64,000 nt of DNA from UBA8914 sp034002905 (lineage in GTDB: Bacteria; Pseudomonadota; Alphaproteobacteria; UBA9219): assembly GCA_034002905.1 (NCBI GenBank), contig JAVEZQ010000008.1, positions 15,337-79,336 on the forward strand, in the 5' to 3' direction. The notes under the pieces are model-generated. The model did no database searches. It was given only the letters and a program-made list of their open reading frames with translations, and was not told the origin of the DNA. Position 1 is the stretch's first letter, and the number at the start of each line of letters is the position of its first letter. This document shows, piece after piece, positions 52,279-61,534 of this stretch. Both the position numbers and the translations under genes were made by a program.

Positions 52279-52935
52279 ATGGACGATAAGGGACTTTTGC
52301 AAGAAATAGAAGACGATCTGGCCCGCAAGCGCCTTGAGGCTCTTTGGAAGAAATATGGCAATGCCGTGGTTGGTGCCGCGATGGCCATCGTATTTCTGAC
52401 GGCTGGGTATTCGGGCTACAAAACTTATAAGACAAGCCACGAACAGGGACGAACCTCCGCGTTTCTCGAAATCGTTGAAGAGGCAAAGCTTGGCCGAACG
52501 GAAAAGATGGCGAAGCTTGAGGAATATGCCAAGGAACAAAAGGGCAAACCGCTTGCGGCTTTGGCGCAGTTTGCTGCGGCAGCTCAGGCTTTGGAAGGGA
52601 ATGAAACGGACAAGGCTGTGGCCAAGTATAACGAGATTGCGACTGACAGCTCTGTTGATCCTTTATTTCGTCAGCTAGCGGACCTGTTGTTTGTGCAATC
52701 TCAGCTCGACACGGCAGAGCCTGCGCAACTCGAGGCGCGTTTGGCGCCGCTTTTGAAACCGGACTGTGCGTGGCGCGCTTCCGCGATGGAGTATGCGGGG
52801 TATCTGGCCATTCGTCAGGGGGATAAGGAAAAGGCTAAAAATCTTTTCAAAGAATTGCGCGAGTTGCCCGGACTGACTCGTGAAATGGCGATGCGGGTGA
52901 ACGATCTTTATCAATGGTTGAACAAAGGGGCTTGA
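52279..52935 (+). CDS. YfgM-like ancillary SecYEG translocon protein (TPR)
   Basis: A 218-residue protein with one N-terminal membrane helix (about 26 to 45) and a periplasmic TPR-like domain (TPR_21). In E. coli YfgM joins the SecYEG translocon with PpiD and hands over outer-membrane clients. The start at 52279 (MDDKGLLQEIEDD) is six bases after AAGGTGA; an in-frame start 24 bases upstream is less good. It lies four bases before bamB in the conserved yfgM-bamB-der operon, which strongly supports the call. Confidence 0.9.
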   Translation: MDDKGLLQEIEDDLARKRLEALWKKYGNAVVGAAMAIVFLTAGYSGYKTYKTSHEQGRTSAFLEIVEEAKLGRTEKMAKLEEYAKEQKGKPLAALAQFAAAAQALEGNETDKAVAKYNEIATDSSVDPLFRQLADLLFVQSQLDTAEPAQLEARLAPLLKPDCAWRASAMEYAGYLAIRQGDKEKAKNLFKELRELPGLTREMAMRVNDLYQWLNKGA

Positions 52936-52939
52936 TACA

Positions 52940-54280
52940 ATGAAGCCGATGACACCATGCTTGATCCGAAAGGCTTCCTTGTTTGGGGTTCTTTTGCTTG
53001 GCCTTGCGGCCTGTTCTTCACCGGACACGAATGATGCGTTCAAAGTCGAAGGTGAACGAGTCTCGGCGCTTGAGGCTGTGCGTGAAGCCGCCTATGCGCC
53101 ACAGGGTGATGGGGTTACCATCAGCTTGAATGAGCCTGCCCTGATCACAGAATGGGCGCAGGCAGGTGGAAAGGCGACGCATGCGCCGGGGCATATGTCT
53201 TTAGGAAGAGCTCCTACGGAAATCTGGGATCGTGATATTGGTTCTGGTTCGCGTGGCGGCTATAAATTGCTCGCCCAGCCTATCGTTGCGGAAAACAAAA
53301 TTTTTGCGATGGATGCACGTGGTATGGTCAGTGCTTACCGTGCCGAGGATGGCCGTCAGGCGTGGGAGCAAGAAACACGGCCTGCTAGTGCGGATGAGGA
53401 TGCGATTGGGGGCGGCGTTTCCTATGACAACGGCGTTGTCTATGCCGCAACGGGTTTTGGTGAGGTTCTGGCGCTGCGGGCATCTGATGGGGCCATAATC
53501 TGGCGTCGGATGCTTCAAAAGCCCATTCGTTCGGCCCCTACGATTTCGGATGGCCGACTCTTTGTAATTGATATCGAAAACGAAACTACGGCAATCGACA
53601 CGAAAACGAGTTTTGTGCTGTGGCACCATAAAGGGATCGCCGAAAATGCGACGTTGATGGGTTCTTCCAGCCCAGCCGTTGATGGCGATACAGTGGTTGT
53701 GGCGTATAGTTCGGGTGAAATCTTTGGCTTGCGGGCCCAAAATGGTCGCGTGGTGTGGAGTGAAGTGCTCGCCGTGCCCAAAACTATTGGGGCTTTGCCA
53801 GCCATTGCTGATATTCGTGGCCTCCCCGTTATTGATGCGGGAAGAGTGTATGCGACGAGTCACAGCGGTCGCACCGTATCTTTGATGCAGCGGACGGGCA
53901 ATCGTGCATGGGAAGCTGATATTGGCGGGATCAACACACCGTTTGTATCGGGCGATGTGGTTTTTATGCTTTCGCTTAACAATCACCTTCTTGCGCTGGA
54001 TCGTGAACTTGGCCGTATCATTTGGTCTACAGAACTTCCCAAGCTCGAAGATCCTGAAGACAAAGATTCAAAACCCGTCTTCTGGTGGGGGCCTGTATTG
54101 GCCGGAGGACGTCTCTGGCTTACAAGCTCTCACGGCAGCCTTGCCAGCTATGATGCGGTGACGGGTCTGCAGACAGGTGTGCAGGAAAACGTGGCCGATG
54201 CCTTCTTTATGCCGCCCGTTGTTGCGAACTTGACGCTGTATCTTCTTGCGGATGACGGTACGCTCATCGCCATGAAGTAG
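52940..54280 (+). CDS. bamB: Outer membrane protein assembly factor BamB
   Basis: A 446-residue lipoprotein of the BAM complex. The lipobox LAAC sits after an N-terminal signal (MKPMTPCLIRKASLFGVLLL), with a serine at +2 that fits outer-membrane sorting. The remainder is an eight-bladed PQQ-type beta-propeller; repeating units such as VYAATGFGEVLALRASDG and WRRMLQKP are visible. It binds BamA. It follows yfgM and precedes der by 28 bases, the normal order. Confidence 0.95.
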   Translation: MKPMTPCLIRKASLFGVLLLGLAACSSPDTNDAFKVEGERVSALEAVREAAYAPQGDGVTISLNEPALITEWAQAGGKATHAPGHMSLGRAPTEIWDRDIGSGSRGGYKLLAQPIVAENKIFAMDARGMVSAYRAEDGRQAWEQETRPASADEDAIGGGVSYDNGVVYAATGFGEVLALRASDGAIIWRRMLQKPIRSAPTISDGRLFVIDIENETTAIDTKTSFVLWHHKGIAENATLMGSSSPAVDGDTVVVAYSSGEIFGLRAQNGRVVWSEVLAVPKTIGALPAIADIRGLPVIDAGRVYATSHSGRTVSLMQRTGNRAWEADIGGINTPFVSGDVVFMLSLNNHLLALDRELGRIIWSTELPKLEDPEDKDSKPVFWWGPVLAGGRLWLTSSHGSLASYDAVTGLQTGVQENVADAFFMPPVVANLTLYLLADDGTLIAMK

Positions 54281-54308
54281 TGCCAGTTAAGATGGCAGGA
54301 AAGTTAGA

Positions 54309-55682
54309 ATGAAACAGATGTTTTCCGTAGCAATTGCCGGACGGCCCAATGTCGGCAAGTCAACTTTGTTTAACCGGTTGATTGGCAAATCCATGGCGAT
54401 CATAGACGATCAGCCGGGCGTGACCCGCGATTGGCGCGATGGTGACGGGCGGCTTTTTGACTTGCGCTTTAAACTCTATGATACGGCGGGGCTTGAAGAT
54501 CGGCGTCCGGGCGGGAGTATCTCGGCCCGTATGGCCAAGCAAACCAAGATGGCGCTGGGGCGTAGCGATGTGATCCTGATGATGGTGGATGGTCGCACAG
54601 GTCTGACTGATGATGATCGCTTTATCGCGCGCGAGGTGCGCAAGGAAAACAAGCCGATTATCTTGCTTGTCAACAAGTGCGAGAGCACAAAGCTTCCTGA
54701 GGGGTATCATGAAGCGCTTGCGCTTGGTTTTGACAAGGTAATCGCGATTTCGGCGCAGCATGGCGAAAACATGCATGAGGTCTATGAAGCCTTGAAGCCT
54801 TATGCGCCCGAGAAGGCCTTTGCGCCTGATGAAGAGGATGAAGATCTGGGTGAAGAAGGGAGCCCTCGGCTTCATATCGCGATTGCCGGGCGCCCAAATG
54901 CTGGAAAGTCAACGCTTGCCAACCAATATATTGGTGAAGAACGTATGCTCACAGGCCCCGAACCGGGGCTGACGCGTGATGCCATCCATATCAATTTTGA
55001 TTATAAGGGGCAGCCCGTTCGGCTTGTCGATACGGCGGGGATGCGTCGCCGCGCGCGCGTGGATGAAGCGCTTGAGAAAATGAGTGTGAAGGAAAGCCTG
55101 CGTGCCATTCGTTTGGCGCATGTGGTGATCCTCGTGCTGGATGCCGAGATGCCCTTTGACAAGCAGGATTATACAATTGCCCAGCATGTTGCCAAAGAAG
55201 GGCGCGGCCTTGTGATCGCCGTCAATAAATGGGACAAGGTGAAGGATCGCCAAGCCGTTATTCGGATGATTCAAGCCAAAGTCGAAGCCTCGCTGGCGCA
55301 GCTAGCGGGCGTGAGGATTATTCCTATTTCTGCCAAGAAGGGCGATGGGCTTGATCAGCTAATGGACGCTGTTTTCAAGACCTATGAGAAATGGAATGTC
55401 CGCTTGTCGACGGGTCAGCTTAATCGCTGGTTCGAGGGTATGGTGGCCAGTCATCCACCGCCCATCGTTGGCGGGGGGCGCGTGAAGCCGCGCTATATCA
55501 CCCAGATGAAGGGGCGTCCGCCTACTTTTGGGATGTGGGGGAACAAACTAGGTGATTTGCCGGAAAGCTATTTGCGCTTTCTGACCAATGGTTTGCGTAA
55601 AGGCTTCAATATGCAGGGCGTGCCTATCCGCTGGGTGCTCAAGAAGGGCGAGAACCCCTATGATCCGGCGAAGGGAAAATAG
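54309..55682 (+). CDS. der: Ribosome biogenesis GTPase Der (EngA)
   Basis: A 457-residue essential GTPase with two tandem G domains and a KH-like C-terminal domain, needed for 50S assembly. Domain 1: GRPNVGKST at residue 10, DTAG, NKCE. Domain 2: GRPNAGKST near 198, DTAGMRRR, NKWD and ISAKKG. The C-terminal KH part ends in GVPIRWVLKKGENPY, as usual. GCAGGAAAG precedes the ATG. Last gene of the yfgM-bamB-der operon. Confidence 0.98.
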   Translation: MKQMFSVAIAGRPNVGKSTLFNRLIGKSMAIIDDQPGVTRDWRDGDGRLFDLRFKLYDTAGLEDRRPGGSISARMAKQTKMALGRSDVILMMVDGRTGLTDDDRFIAREVRKENKPIILLVNKCESTKLPEGYHEALALGFDKVIAISAQHGENMHEVYEALKPYAPEKAFAPDEEDEDLGEEGSPRLHIAIAGRPNAGKSTLANQYIGEERMLTGPEPGLTRDAIHINFDYKGQPVRLVDTAGMRRRARVDEALEKMSVKESLRAIRLAHVVILVLDAEMPFDKQDYTIAQHVAKEGRGLVIAVNKWDKVKDRQAVIRMIQAKVEASLAQLAGVRIIPISAKKGDGLDQLMDAVFKTYEKWNVRLSTGQLNRWFEGMVASHPPPIVGGGRVKPRYITQMKGRPPTFGMWGNKLGDLPESYLRFLTNGLRKGFNMQGVPIRWVLKKGENPYDPAKGK

Positions 55683-55689
55683 TCGTTTA

Positions 55690-56559
55690 TTACTTTACAT
55701 CTTCATGAGGGATGGAGGGCAGATAGAACATACCTTGCACACCATATTTCCTTGCCATTGCTGAAATAAAGCCGGTACTGACGAGATAATCCACCGAGCT
55801 ATCGAGCATGGATTTGAGTTTAAACTCGCCCGTAGGTATGGCAAGCGTGCCGGATAAGAGAATGGGCGGAATACCCTCAATCTTACGGATTTTGTTGGGA
55901 TGGCTTGCCATAAACATTTTCGCGCTGGCTGTATCAACAATAACGATGTCGGCCTTGCCAGAAGTAAGTTCCATCAGCAGTTGCGTATTATCGCTGATAT
56001 TGGGCAAGGTTACGAGCTTGGCACTAGGGAACTTGAGAGCAACGACAGAGGCGCTAGCTTCCCCTTCTATTGCAGTAATCTTGACTTCGGGTTTATCAAT
56101 TGCTGCTACGCCTTGATCAAATCGATGATCATCTATACGGACATAGGGATCCATGCTGGCGTAGCCGACAGGTTTAATGAAATCTGAAACGGTCGTGCGA
56201 CTAACAGTGGGCGTAACGGGACCACAAACGGCGTCATACCGATCTGTTGAGAAACCCTCGAACATTTGTGCGATGTTGACATCTTCAACATAATCAAATT
56301 TCAGATTCAGATCATGCCCAATCTGCGCAAGAATATCCGGTATAAATCCAGACACAGTGCCCGTGTTTGGGTCTTTCATAATAAATGGTCGCCATGAAAA
56401 ATAGGCGCAACGCACGGTGCGGGTCTTCATGATGCGGTCGTAATGTGTTGATGTTTGCGTAGTTATTGATTGTGGTGCTGGCGCGCTACGGTAAAGAGAA
56501 AAGAAAAGGGCGCATAGGGACAGGATAAGAGCAAAGGCAGAAAGTTTAGAAGTATACAT
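55690..56559 (-). CDS. Extracellular solute-binding protein, family 3
   Basis: A 289-residue periplasmic binding protein of the SBP_bac_3 type, probably an amino-acid binder. The N-terminal hydrophobic segment (ALILSLCALFFSLYRSA) is a signal or anchor. The family features GFIPDILAQIGHDLNLKFDYV and DAVCGPVTPT are clear; a helix-loop near 190 (ASASVVALKFPSAK) belongs to lobe 2. I choose ATG 56559 with TAGGAG upstream. No ABC permease or ATPase gene is adjacent, so it may be an orphan receptor or serve a distant transporter. Convergent with der. Confidence 0.85.
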   Translation of the reverse strand: MYTSKLSAFALILSLCALFFSLYRSAPAPQSITTQTSTHYDRIMKTRTVRCAYFSWRPFIMKDPNTGTVSGFIPDILAQIGHDLNLKFDYVEDVNIAQMFEGFSTDRYDAVCGPVTPTVSRTTVSDFIKPVGYASMDPYVRIDDHRFDQGVAAIDKPEVKITAIEGEASASVVALKFPSAKLVTLPNISDNTQLLMELTSGKADIVIVDTASAKMFMASHPNKIRKIEGIPPILLSGTLAIPTGEFKLKSMLDSSVDYLVSTGFISAMARKYGVQGMFYLPSIPHEDVK

Positions 56560-56614
56560 GAACTTACTCCTACATCGTGTGGTTATGTAAAATTCACACA
56601 CTGGTCGGTTGCTG

Positions 56615-57658
56615 TCAAGGCGCAGTTGCCACAGGTAACCACTGTACCTCTTCAATCGTCTCTGCGCCTGCGCAGAGCATTACGAGACGATCAATCCCCA
56701 GCGCGATGCCCGCCGAGGCGGGCATGCCATGGCGTAAAGCGGCGACAAAATCCATATCAATGGGATAGCGTTCGCCGTGTAACTCTTCTTTCAGGTCCAT
56801 GTCGGCCTCAAAGCGACGGAGCTGTTCTTCGGGATCGGTCAGCTCGTCAAAGGCGTTAGCGATTTCATAGCCTGCCATATACAGCTCGAACCGATTGGCA
56901 AGGCGTGGCTCATTTGGATTGGGACGTGCAAGAGCCGCCATGGAAACCGGATAGTCGGTGAGGAAAGTGGGGGCGTCCTTGCCAAGGTTCGGTTCGATCA
57001 CATCCCCCAAAATCCGAAAGAAAATATCGTCCCAACTATCTTCATCTGTCACGCGAAAACCCTTGTCTTGCACCGCTTGGCGTAAGGCCTTCGTGTCGTA
57101 AGTCTGCGGATCGCGAATGCTCGCCATCAAATCAATTCCGGCATAATGCGTGAAGGCATCCGGCACGGAAAGTGTTTGCCACTGTGCAAAGGGATCGCAA
57201 CGCATGCCGTTCGCTTCGAAAACAGTTTTGCCAGAAGTGGTTGCGCATGCGCGGGTGAGGGCCATACAGTCCTGCATAATGTCTTGCAGTGTCGCACCTG
57301 CGCGATACCACTCGATCATCGCAAACTCGGGATGATGGCGGCTGGAGCGCTCGCCGTTGCGGAAGACATGCGCAATTTGATAGATTTTTGGCTCGCCCGC
57401 GACAAGCAACTTCTTCATCGCGAATTCAGGACTTGTGTGAAGATAGAGCGTCAACGGCGGGACATCGCCATGGGGGCTTTTGAGCTCGGTACGAAAAGCC
57501 TGAAGATGGACTTCATTGCCCGGCGAGATTTGAAGGCAGGGGGTTTCAACTTCTTCAAAGCCTTCAGCATCGAAATAAGCACGTGTTGCTTTAATGACTT
57601 TCGAACGAACAGCCAAAAATGGTTTGCGTTTAGCATAGAGATCGGGGCGCCATTCCAT
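56615..57658 (-). CDS. epmA: EF-P lysine aminoacylase (PoxA/GenX/EpmA)
   Basis: A 347-residue class II aminoacyl-tRNA synthetase-like enzyme. In the family it attaches (R)-beta-lysine to elongation factor P. The catalytic core shows EVETPCLQISPGNEVHLQ, FRNGERSSRHHPEFAMIEWY (motif 2) and GIALGIDRLVML (motif 3); there is no anticodon-binding domain, which separates it from LysS. It is two bases after purF. EpmB is not in the window, so whether beta-lysine or lysine is used is unknown. Confidence 0.93.
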   Translation of the reverse strand: MEWRPDLYAKRKPFLAVRSKVIKATRAYFDAEGFEEVETPCLQISPGNEVHLQAFRTELKSPHGDVPPLTLYLHTSPEFAMKKLLVAGEPKIYQIAHVFRNGERSSRHHPEFAMIEWYRAGATLQDIMQDCMALTRACATTSGKTVFEANGMRCDPFAQWQTLSVPDAFTHYAGIDLMASIRDPQTYDTKALRQAVQDKGFRVTDEDSWDDIFFRILGDVIEPNLGKDAPTFLTDYPVSMAALARPNPNEPRLANRFELYMAGYEIANAFDELTDPEEQLRRFEADMDLKEELHGERYPIDMDFVAALRHGMPASAGIALGIDRLVMLCAGAETIEEVQWLPVATAP

Positions 57659-57660
57659 GA

Positions 57661-59127
57661 CTAGCTAAGAAAGGTCGCACGACGTGCAAGTAAGGAAAGC
57701 TCACAATTAGACTCTTCATTTTCAAAGTCTGTCAGGCGGATTGGATACTCGTTCGTAAAGCACGCGTCACAATATTGTGGGGCTGCGTTGTTACGTCCTT
57801 CAAGGCCAAGGGCGCGATAAAGCCCATCTATGGAAACAAAAGCAAGCGAGTCTACGCCGATAAACTTGGCCATTTCTTCGACCGAATGTTTGTGCGCCAA
57901 AAGCTTTTCTGATTCAGGTGTATCGATGCCGTAGAAGCAGGCGCATTTGGTCGGCGGGCTCGAGATGCGCATATGCACTTCGCTTGCGCCCGCATTGCGG
58001 ATCATTTCAACAATCTTGACGGACGTCGTGCCACGCACGATAGAGTCATCTAAAAGAACAACACGCTTACCGTCGATATATTTGCGATTGGCGTTGTGCT
58101 TGAGCTTGACGCCGATATGACGGATTTTGTCCGTTGGTTGGATAAAGGTACGTCCCACATAGTGGTTGCGGATGATGCCCATTTCATAGGGTATGCCGCT
58201 TTGCTGGGCGTAGCCGATGGCTGCGGGCACGCCGGAGTCCGGCACGGGCACGACAATGTCGGCCTCAACGGGTGACTCTTTGGCAAGCTCGATGCCGATT
58301 TGCTTGCGCGCCACATAAACCGAATAGCCGTCAAGGAATGAGTCAGGCCGTGCAAAATAGACATATTCAAAGATACAGGAACGTCGTGATACAGATTGGA
58401 AAGGATGCAGGCTTTCAATCGTCTCGCCATTCAGGATGACCATTTCGCCTGCTTCGACATCACGGACGAACTGGGCACCGATGATATCAAGGGCGCACGT
58501 TTCACTTGCGAGGACATAGGCATTTCCCAACTGGCCGATCACAAGTGGCCGGACGCCATAAGGATCCCGCATGCCGATAAGCATGCCTTTGGCCAGACAG
58601 ACGAGGGAATAAGCCCCTTCGACCTGCTGCAAGGCTTCGATCAGGCGGTCGATAACGGTTGCCTTTTTCGACATGGCGACAAGATGGATGATAACTTCGG
58701 TATCTGTTGTCGCATGAAAGATGGCGCCCTTTTTGACCAACATTTTGCGTAAGGCGTAGGCGTTGGTTAGATTACCATTGTGCGCAACGCCAAAGCCGCC
58801 AAACTCGAAATCGGCGAAAAGGGGTTGGATATTCCGAAAAGAGGTGCCCCCTGCTGTTGAATAACGAACATGCCCGATAGCCAAGGTGCCGGGAAGTTGG
58901 CTGATTGTTTCTTCTGAACCAAAAGTCGCTCCAACATGGCCCAGCGCGCGGTGTGCGTGATAGTGTTCCCCGTCAAAGCTGACAATGCCCGCAGATTCCT
59001 GTCCCCGATGTTGAAGGGCATGAAGGCCCAGAGCTGTCATCGCCGAAGCAGACTCATTGCCTATTATTCCGAACACACCGCATTCATCATGAAACTTGTC
59101 GTCGTCAAAAGGGCTGGTTGTCATCAT
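57661..59127 (-). CDS. purF: Amidophosphoribosyltransferase
   Basis: The 488-residue enzyme makes 5-phosphoribosylamine from PRPP and glutamine, the first committed step of purine synthesis. The N-terminal nucleophile is the cysteine in DECGVFGI after a 15-residue propeptide that must be removed. The glutaminase domain continues with LQHRGQESAGI; the PRT domain has the PRPP loop VVLLDDSIVRGTTS. No Fe-S cysteine set is evident from a quick look. ATGA overlap with cvpA. Confidence 0.97.
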   Translation of the reverse strand: MMTTSPFDDDKFHDECGVFGIIGNESASAMTALGLHALQHRGQESAGIVSFDGEHYHAHRALGHVGATFGSEETISQLPGTLAIGHVRYSTAGGTSFRNIQPLFADFEFGGFGVAHNGNLTNAYALRKMLVKKGAIFHATTDTEVIIHLVAMSKKATVIDRLIEALQQVEGAYSLVCLAKGMLIGMRDPYGVRPLVIGQLGNAYVLASETCALDIIGAQFVRDVEAGEMVILNGETIESLHPFQSVSRRSCIFEYVYFARPDSFLDGYSVYVARKQIGIELAKESPVEADIVVPVPDSGVPAAIGYAQQSGIPYEMGIIRNHYVGRTFIQPTDKIRHIGVKLKHNANRKYIDGKRVVLLDDSIVRGTTSVKIVEMIRNAGASEVHMRISSPPTKCACFYGIDTPESEKLLAHKHSVEEMAKFIGVDSLAFVSIDGLYRALGLEGRNNAAPQYCDACFTNEYPIRLTDFENEESNCELSLLARRATFLS

Positions 59128-59840
59128 TGCGTATCTGTCCGATCAATTATTTTGTCCATATTTTCGCGCACATTGTCACCATAGGACGAGGGGGTTCGGT
59201 CGTTACTGCCAGTATAGGTTGGAACAGGAACCGAAATCTCCTCAAGGCGTTTTGCATTTTCTGCTGCTTCGTTGGCGGCTTCTCTTGATTTGTCCATGCC
59301 CTCAGCCAAGACCTTCTCGGCATCTTCTGGGGTGAGGCTTTTGAGCATCTCCATGCCATAACGCAGAGCCGGTTTTGTTTTGGCTTGTGCGAGCCATTTC
59401 GGCTGTTCTGTCTTTTTGCCTTCGTCCTGTCCCTCTTTACCCTCTGGCCAGATATAGGTGACGACAAGGAAAAGGAGGCACATAATAAGAAAGCCGCGCA
59501 CGATACCAAAGACGAACCCGAGCGAACGATCAATGGAACTGAGCGTTGGACCTTTAACATAGCTCAACAGGTAATCACCGAGCGGGATCAGAATGATGAT
59601 TGCTAAACTAAAAAGGCCGAGCCCTGTAGCGGCATCGGCCAGCATGTCATTTTGAATCTGCTCATGAAGGAGCGGACGGGTCACATCGAAAAAGGACCAG
59701 GCAAAGACGGAGGCTAGTACCCATGTCCCGAGAGACATGATTTCGCCGAGGAGGCCTCGCCGGAAGGCAAAGATGCCAGAGGCTAGAAGGACGCCGACGA
59801 CGAACATATCGAAGATATTGATGCTGCTTTGTTGTTCCAT
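59124..59840 (-). CDS. cvpA: CvpA family membrane protein
   Basis: A 238-residue inner-membrane protein with four helices in the first 140 residues (FDMFVVGVLLASGIFAFRRG opens the domain), and a longer charged C-terminal tail of 90 residues with an Ala/Glu-rich helix. CvpA was named from colicin V export and is linked to envelope homeostasis; its molecular role is unsettled. Its position between radA and purF is conserved in the class. The stop overlaps the purF start. Confidence 0.9.
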   Translation of the reverse strand: MEQQSSINIFDMFVVGVLLASGIFAFRRGLLGEIMSLGTWVLASVFAWSFFDVTRPLLHEQIQNDMLADAATGLGLFSLAIIILIPLGDYLLSYVKGPTLSSIDRSLGFVFGIVRGFLIMCLLFLVVTYIWPEGKEGQDEGKKTEQPKWLAQAKTKPALRYGMEMLKSLTPEDAEKVLAEGMDKSREAANEAAENAKRLEEISVPVPTYTGSNDRTPSSYGDNVRENMDKIIDRTDTQ

Positions 59841-59932
59841 GGATCCGCTCGCTGGAAAGGTGGTGGTTTAGCACAAAACACGGCAAGGTGGTAATGTGCT
59901 TCTTCTGGCCTTTTACTTTCAAGCCGAAAATC

Positions 59933-61321
59933 TCACTTTTTCTCCTTTTGGAAAAGGGGAAGAAGGTCTTTCAGCCTTTGAATTTCGACTCTTGTGACAT
60001 CTTGTCCGCCGTTTATGATCATTTTTTTGTCAGTTTTGGGCAAAATGGCCTGCGTGAAGCCCAATTTGGCGGCTTCTTTGAGCCTTAAGTTTGGCTGGGC
60101 GACGCGCCGGACTTCGCCGGAAAGGCCGATTTCGCCAAAAATCACGGCTTCACTGGGGACAGGAACGCCTGTCAGGGCGGACAAAAGGGCAGCAGCGACA
60201 GCCAAATCGGCGGCGGGTTCTGTGACCCTAAGACCGCCTGCCACATTTAAATAAACGTCATTTGTCCCGAAAACCACGCCGCAGCGGGCTTCAAGAACGG
60301 CCAGAACCATGGCCAAGCGTCCGGTATCCCATCCAATGACGGCGCGGCGCGGTGTTCCGTAAGATGTCGGGGCGACAAGGGCTTGGATCTCAACGAGGAC
60401 GGGGCGTGTCCCTTCAAGGCCCGCAAAGACGGCAGCGCCGGAGGTATCACCATGGCGATCCGCCAAAAAGAGGGCGGACGGATTATGGACTTCGGCCAGC
60501 CCTTGCTCTTGCATCTCGAAGACGCCGATCTCGTCCGTGGGGCCAAAGCGGTTTTTGACGGCGCGCAGGATGCGGAATTGGTGGCCGCGCTCGCCTTCAA
60601 GATAAAGGACGGTATCGACCATATGTTCCAGAACGCGCGGGCCTGCGATCGTTCCCTCTTTTGTAACATGGCCGACAAGGATCACGGCGATATCCCGTTT
60701 CTTGCAAGCGCGGATAATTTCTTGTGCCGAGGTGCGCACTTGGGCGACGGTGCCGGGCGCACTATCGATTGTATCGACATACATGGTCTGAATGGAGTCG
60801 ATGATGAGAACGCGAGGCGCTTCATCGTGATCGATCGAGGCTACGATATCCCGCACAGAGGTCGCGCTGGCGAGCGCACAGGAAACATCGGCGACGCCAA
60901 GCCTTTCGGCGCGTAGCCTCACTTGATCAATGGCTTCTTCGCCAGAGATGTAGGCAACGGAAACGGTTGAGGCGAGCTTGCAGACTATCTGGAGTAGGAG
61001 TGTTGACTTGCCAATTCCCGGATCGCCGCCAACGAGCGTGGCCGAGCCGGGCACCAGACCGCCGCCCACAACGCGATCAAATTCCTTAATATTGGAAAGA
61101 TGGCGCGGCAACATTTTACGTTCGCCGCGTAGGGGGACAAAAGCGATGGGCGTTCCTTTGAGCTTGCCTTTGCCTGATTGACCAAGGCCCTTGGGCGGTC
61201 CAGCCTGAACAGCTTCTTGAACAAGGCTGTTCCATGCGCCGCACGCTTCGCATTTTCCACCCCATTTGGGGAATGAAGCGCCACAGGTTTGGCAGACATA
61301 GTGAGAGGTTGCTTTGGCCAT
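59933..61321 (-). CDS. radA: DNA repair protein RadA (Sms)
   Basis: A 462-residue RecA-like helicase active in branch migration during recombination. An N-terminal four-cysteine zinc finger (CQTCGASFPKWGGKCEACG), the Walker A GDPGIGKST, the RadA-specific KNRFG motif followed by PTDEIGVFEM, and a C-terminal Lon-protease-like domain with VAAALLSALTGVPVP are all present. First gene of the radA-cvpA-purF-epmA run, 92 bases upstream of cvpA. Confidence 0.97.
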   Translation of the reverse strand: MAKATSHYVCQTCGASFPKWGGKCEACGAWNSLVQEAVQAGPPKGLGQSGKGKLKGTPIAFVPLRGERKMLPRHLSNIKEFDRVVGGGLVPGSATLVGGDPGIGKSTLLLQIVCKLASTVSVAYISGEEAIDQVRLRAERLGVADVSCALASATSVRDIVASIDHDEAPRVLIIDSIQTMYVDTIDSAPGTVAQVRTSAQEIIRACKKRDIAVILVGHVTKEGTIAGPRVLEHMVDTVLYLEGERGHQFRILRAVKNRFGPTDEIGVFEMQEQGLAEVHNPSALFLADRHGDTSGAAVFAGLEGTRPVLVEIQALVAPTSYGTPRRAVIGWDTGRLAMVLAVLEARCGVVFGTNDVYLNVAGGLRVTEPAADLAVAAALLSALTGVPVPSEAVIFGEIGLSGEVRRVAQPNLRLKEAAKLGFTQAILPKTDKKMIINGGQDVTRVEIQRLKDLLPLFQKEKK

Positions 61322-61534
61322 ATACCGGTACGAGTCGAAAAGTTCCCCTTATAGATGGCACGGCCATCCAAAAGCGCAACGAAAAAAGGGTGGATATCAC
61401 CGGAAAACCAAGATGTTAACCATAATGATGCGTTGACGCAAGTGATATCCTGTGGCGTAGTTTAGCCATGATTTAGCGCTAGTCTGTCGCTATGATTCGT
61501 CGTGTGCCCCTTTCAACTAGCAAAGTGAAGAAGA

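Noticed and set aside
53201..53986. 261-codon minus-strand frame inside bamB
   Set aside because: It is antisense to a well-conserved beta-propeller gene and has no motif or start signal.
55690..56559. Lytic transglycosylase (MltF-like) in place of a solute-binding protein
   Set aside because: The SBP domain is present, but no C-terminal lysozyme-like domain follows; the protein ends right after the binding domain.
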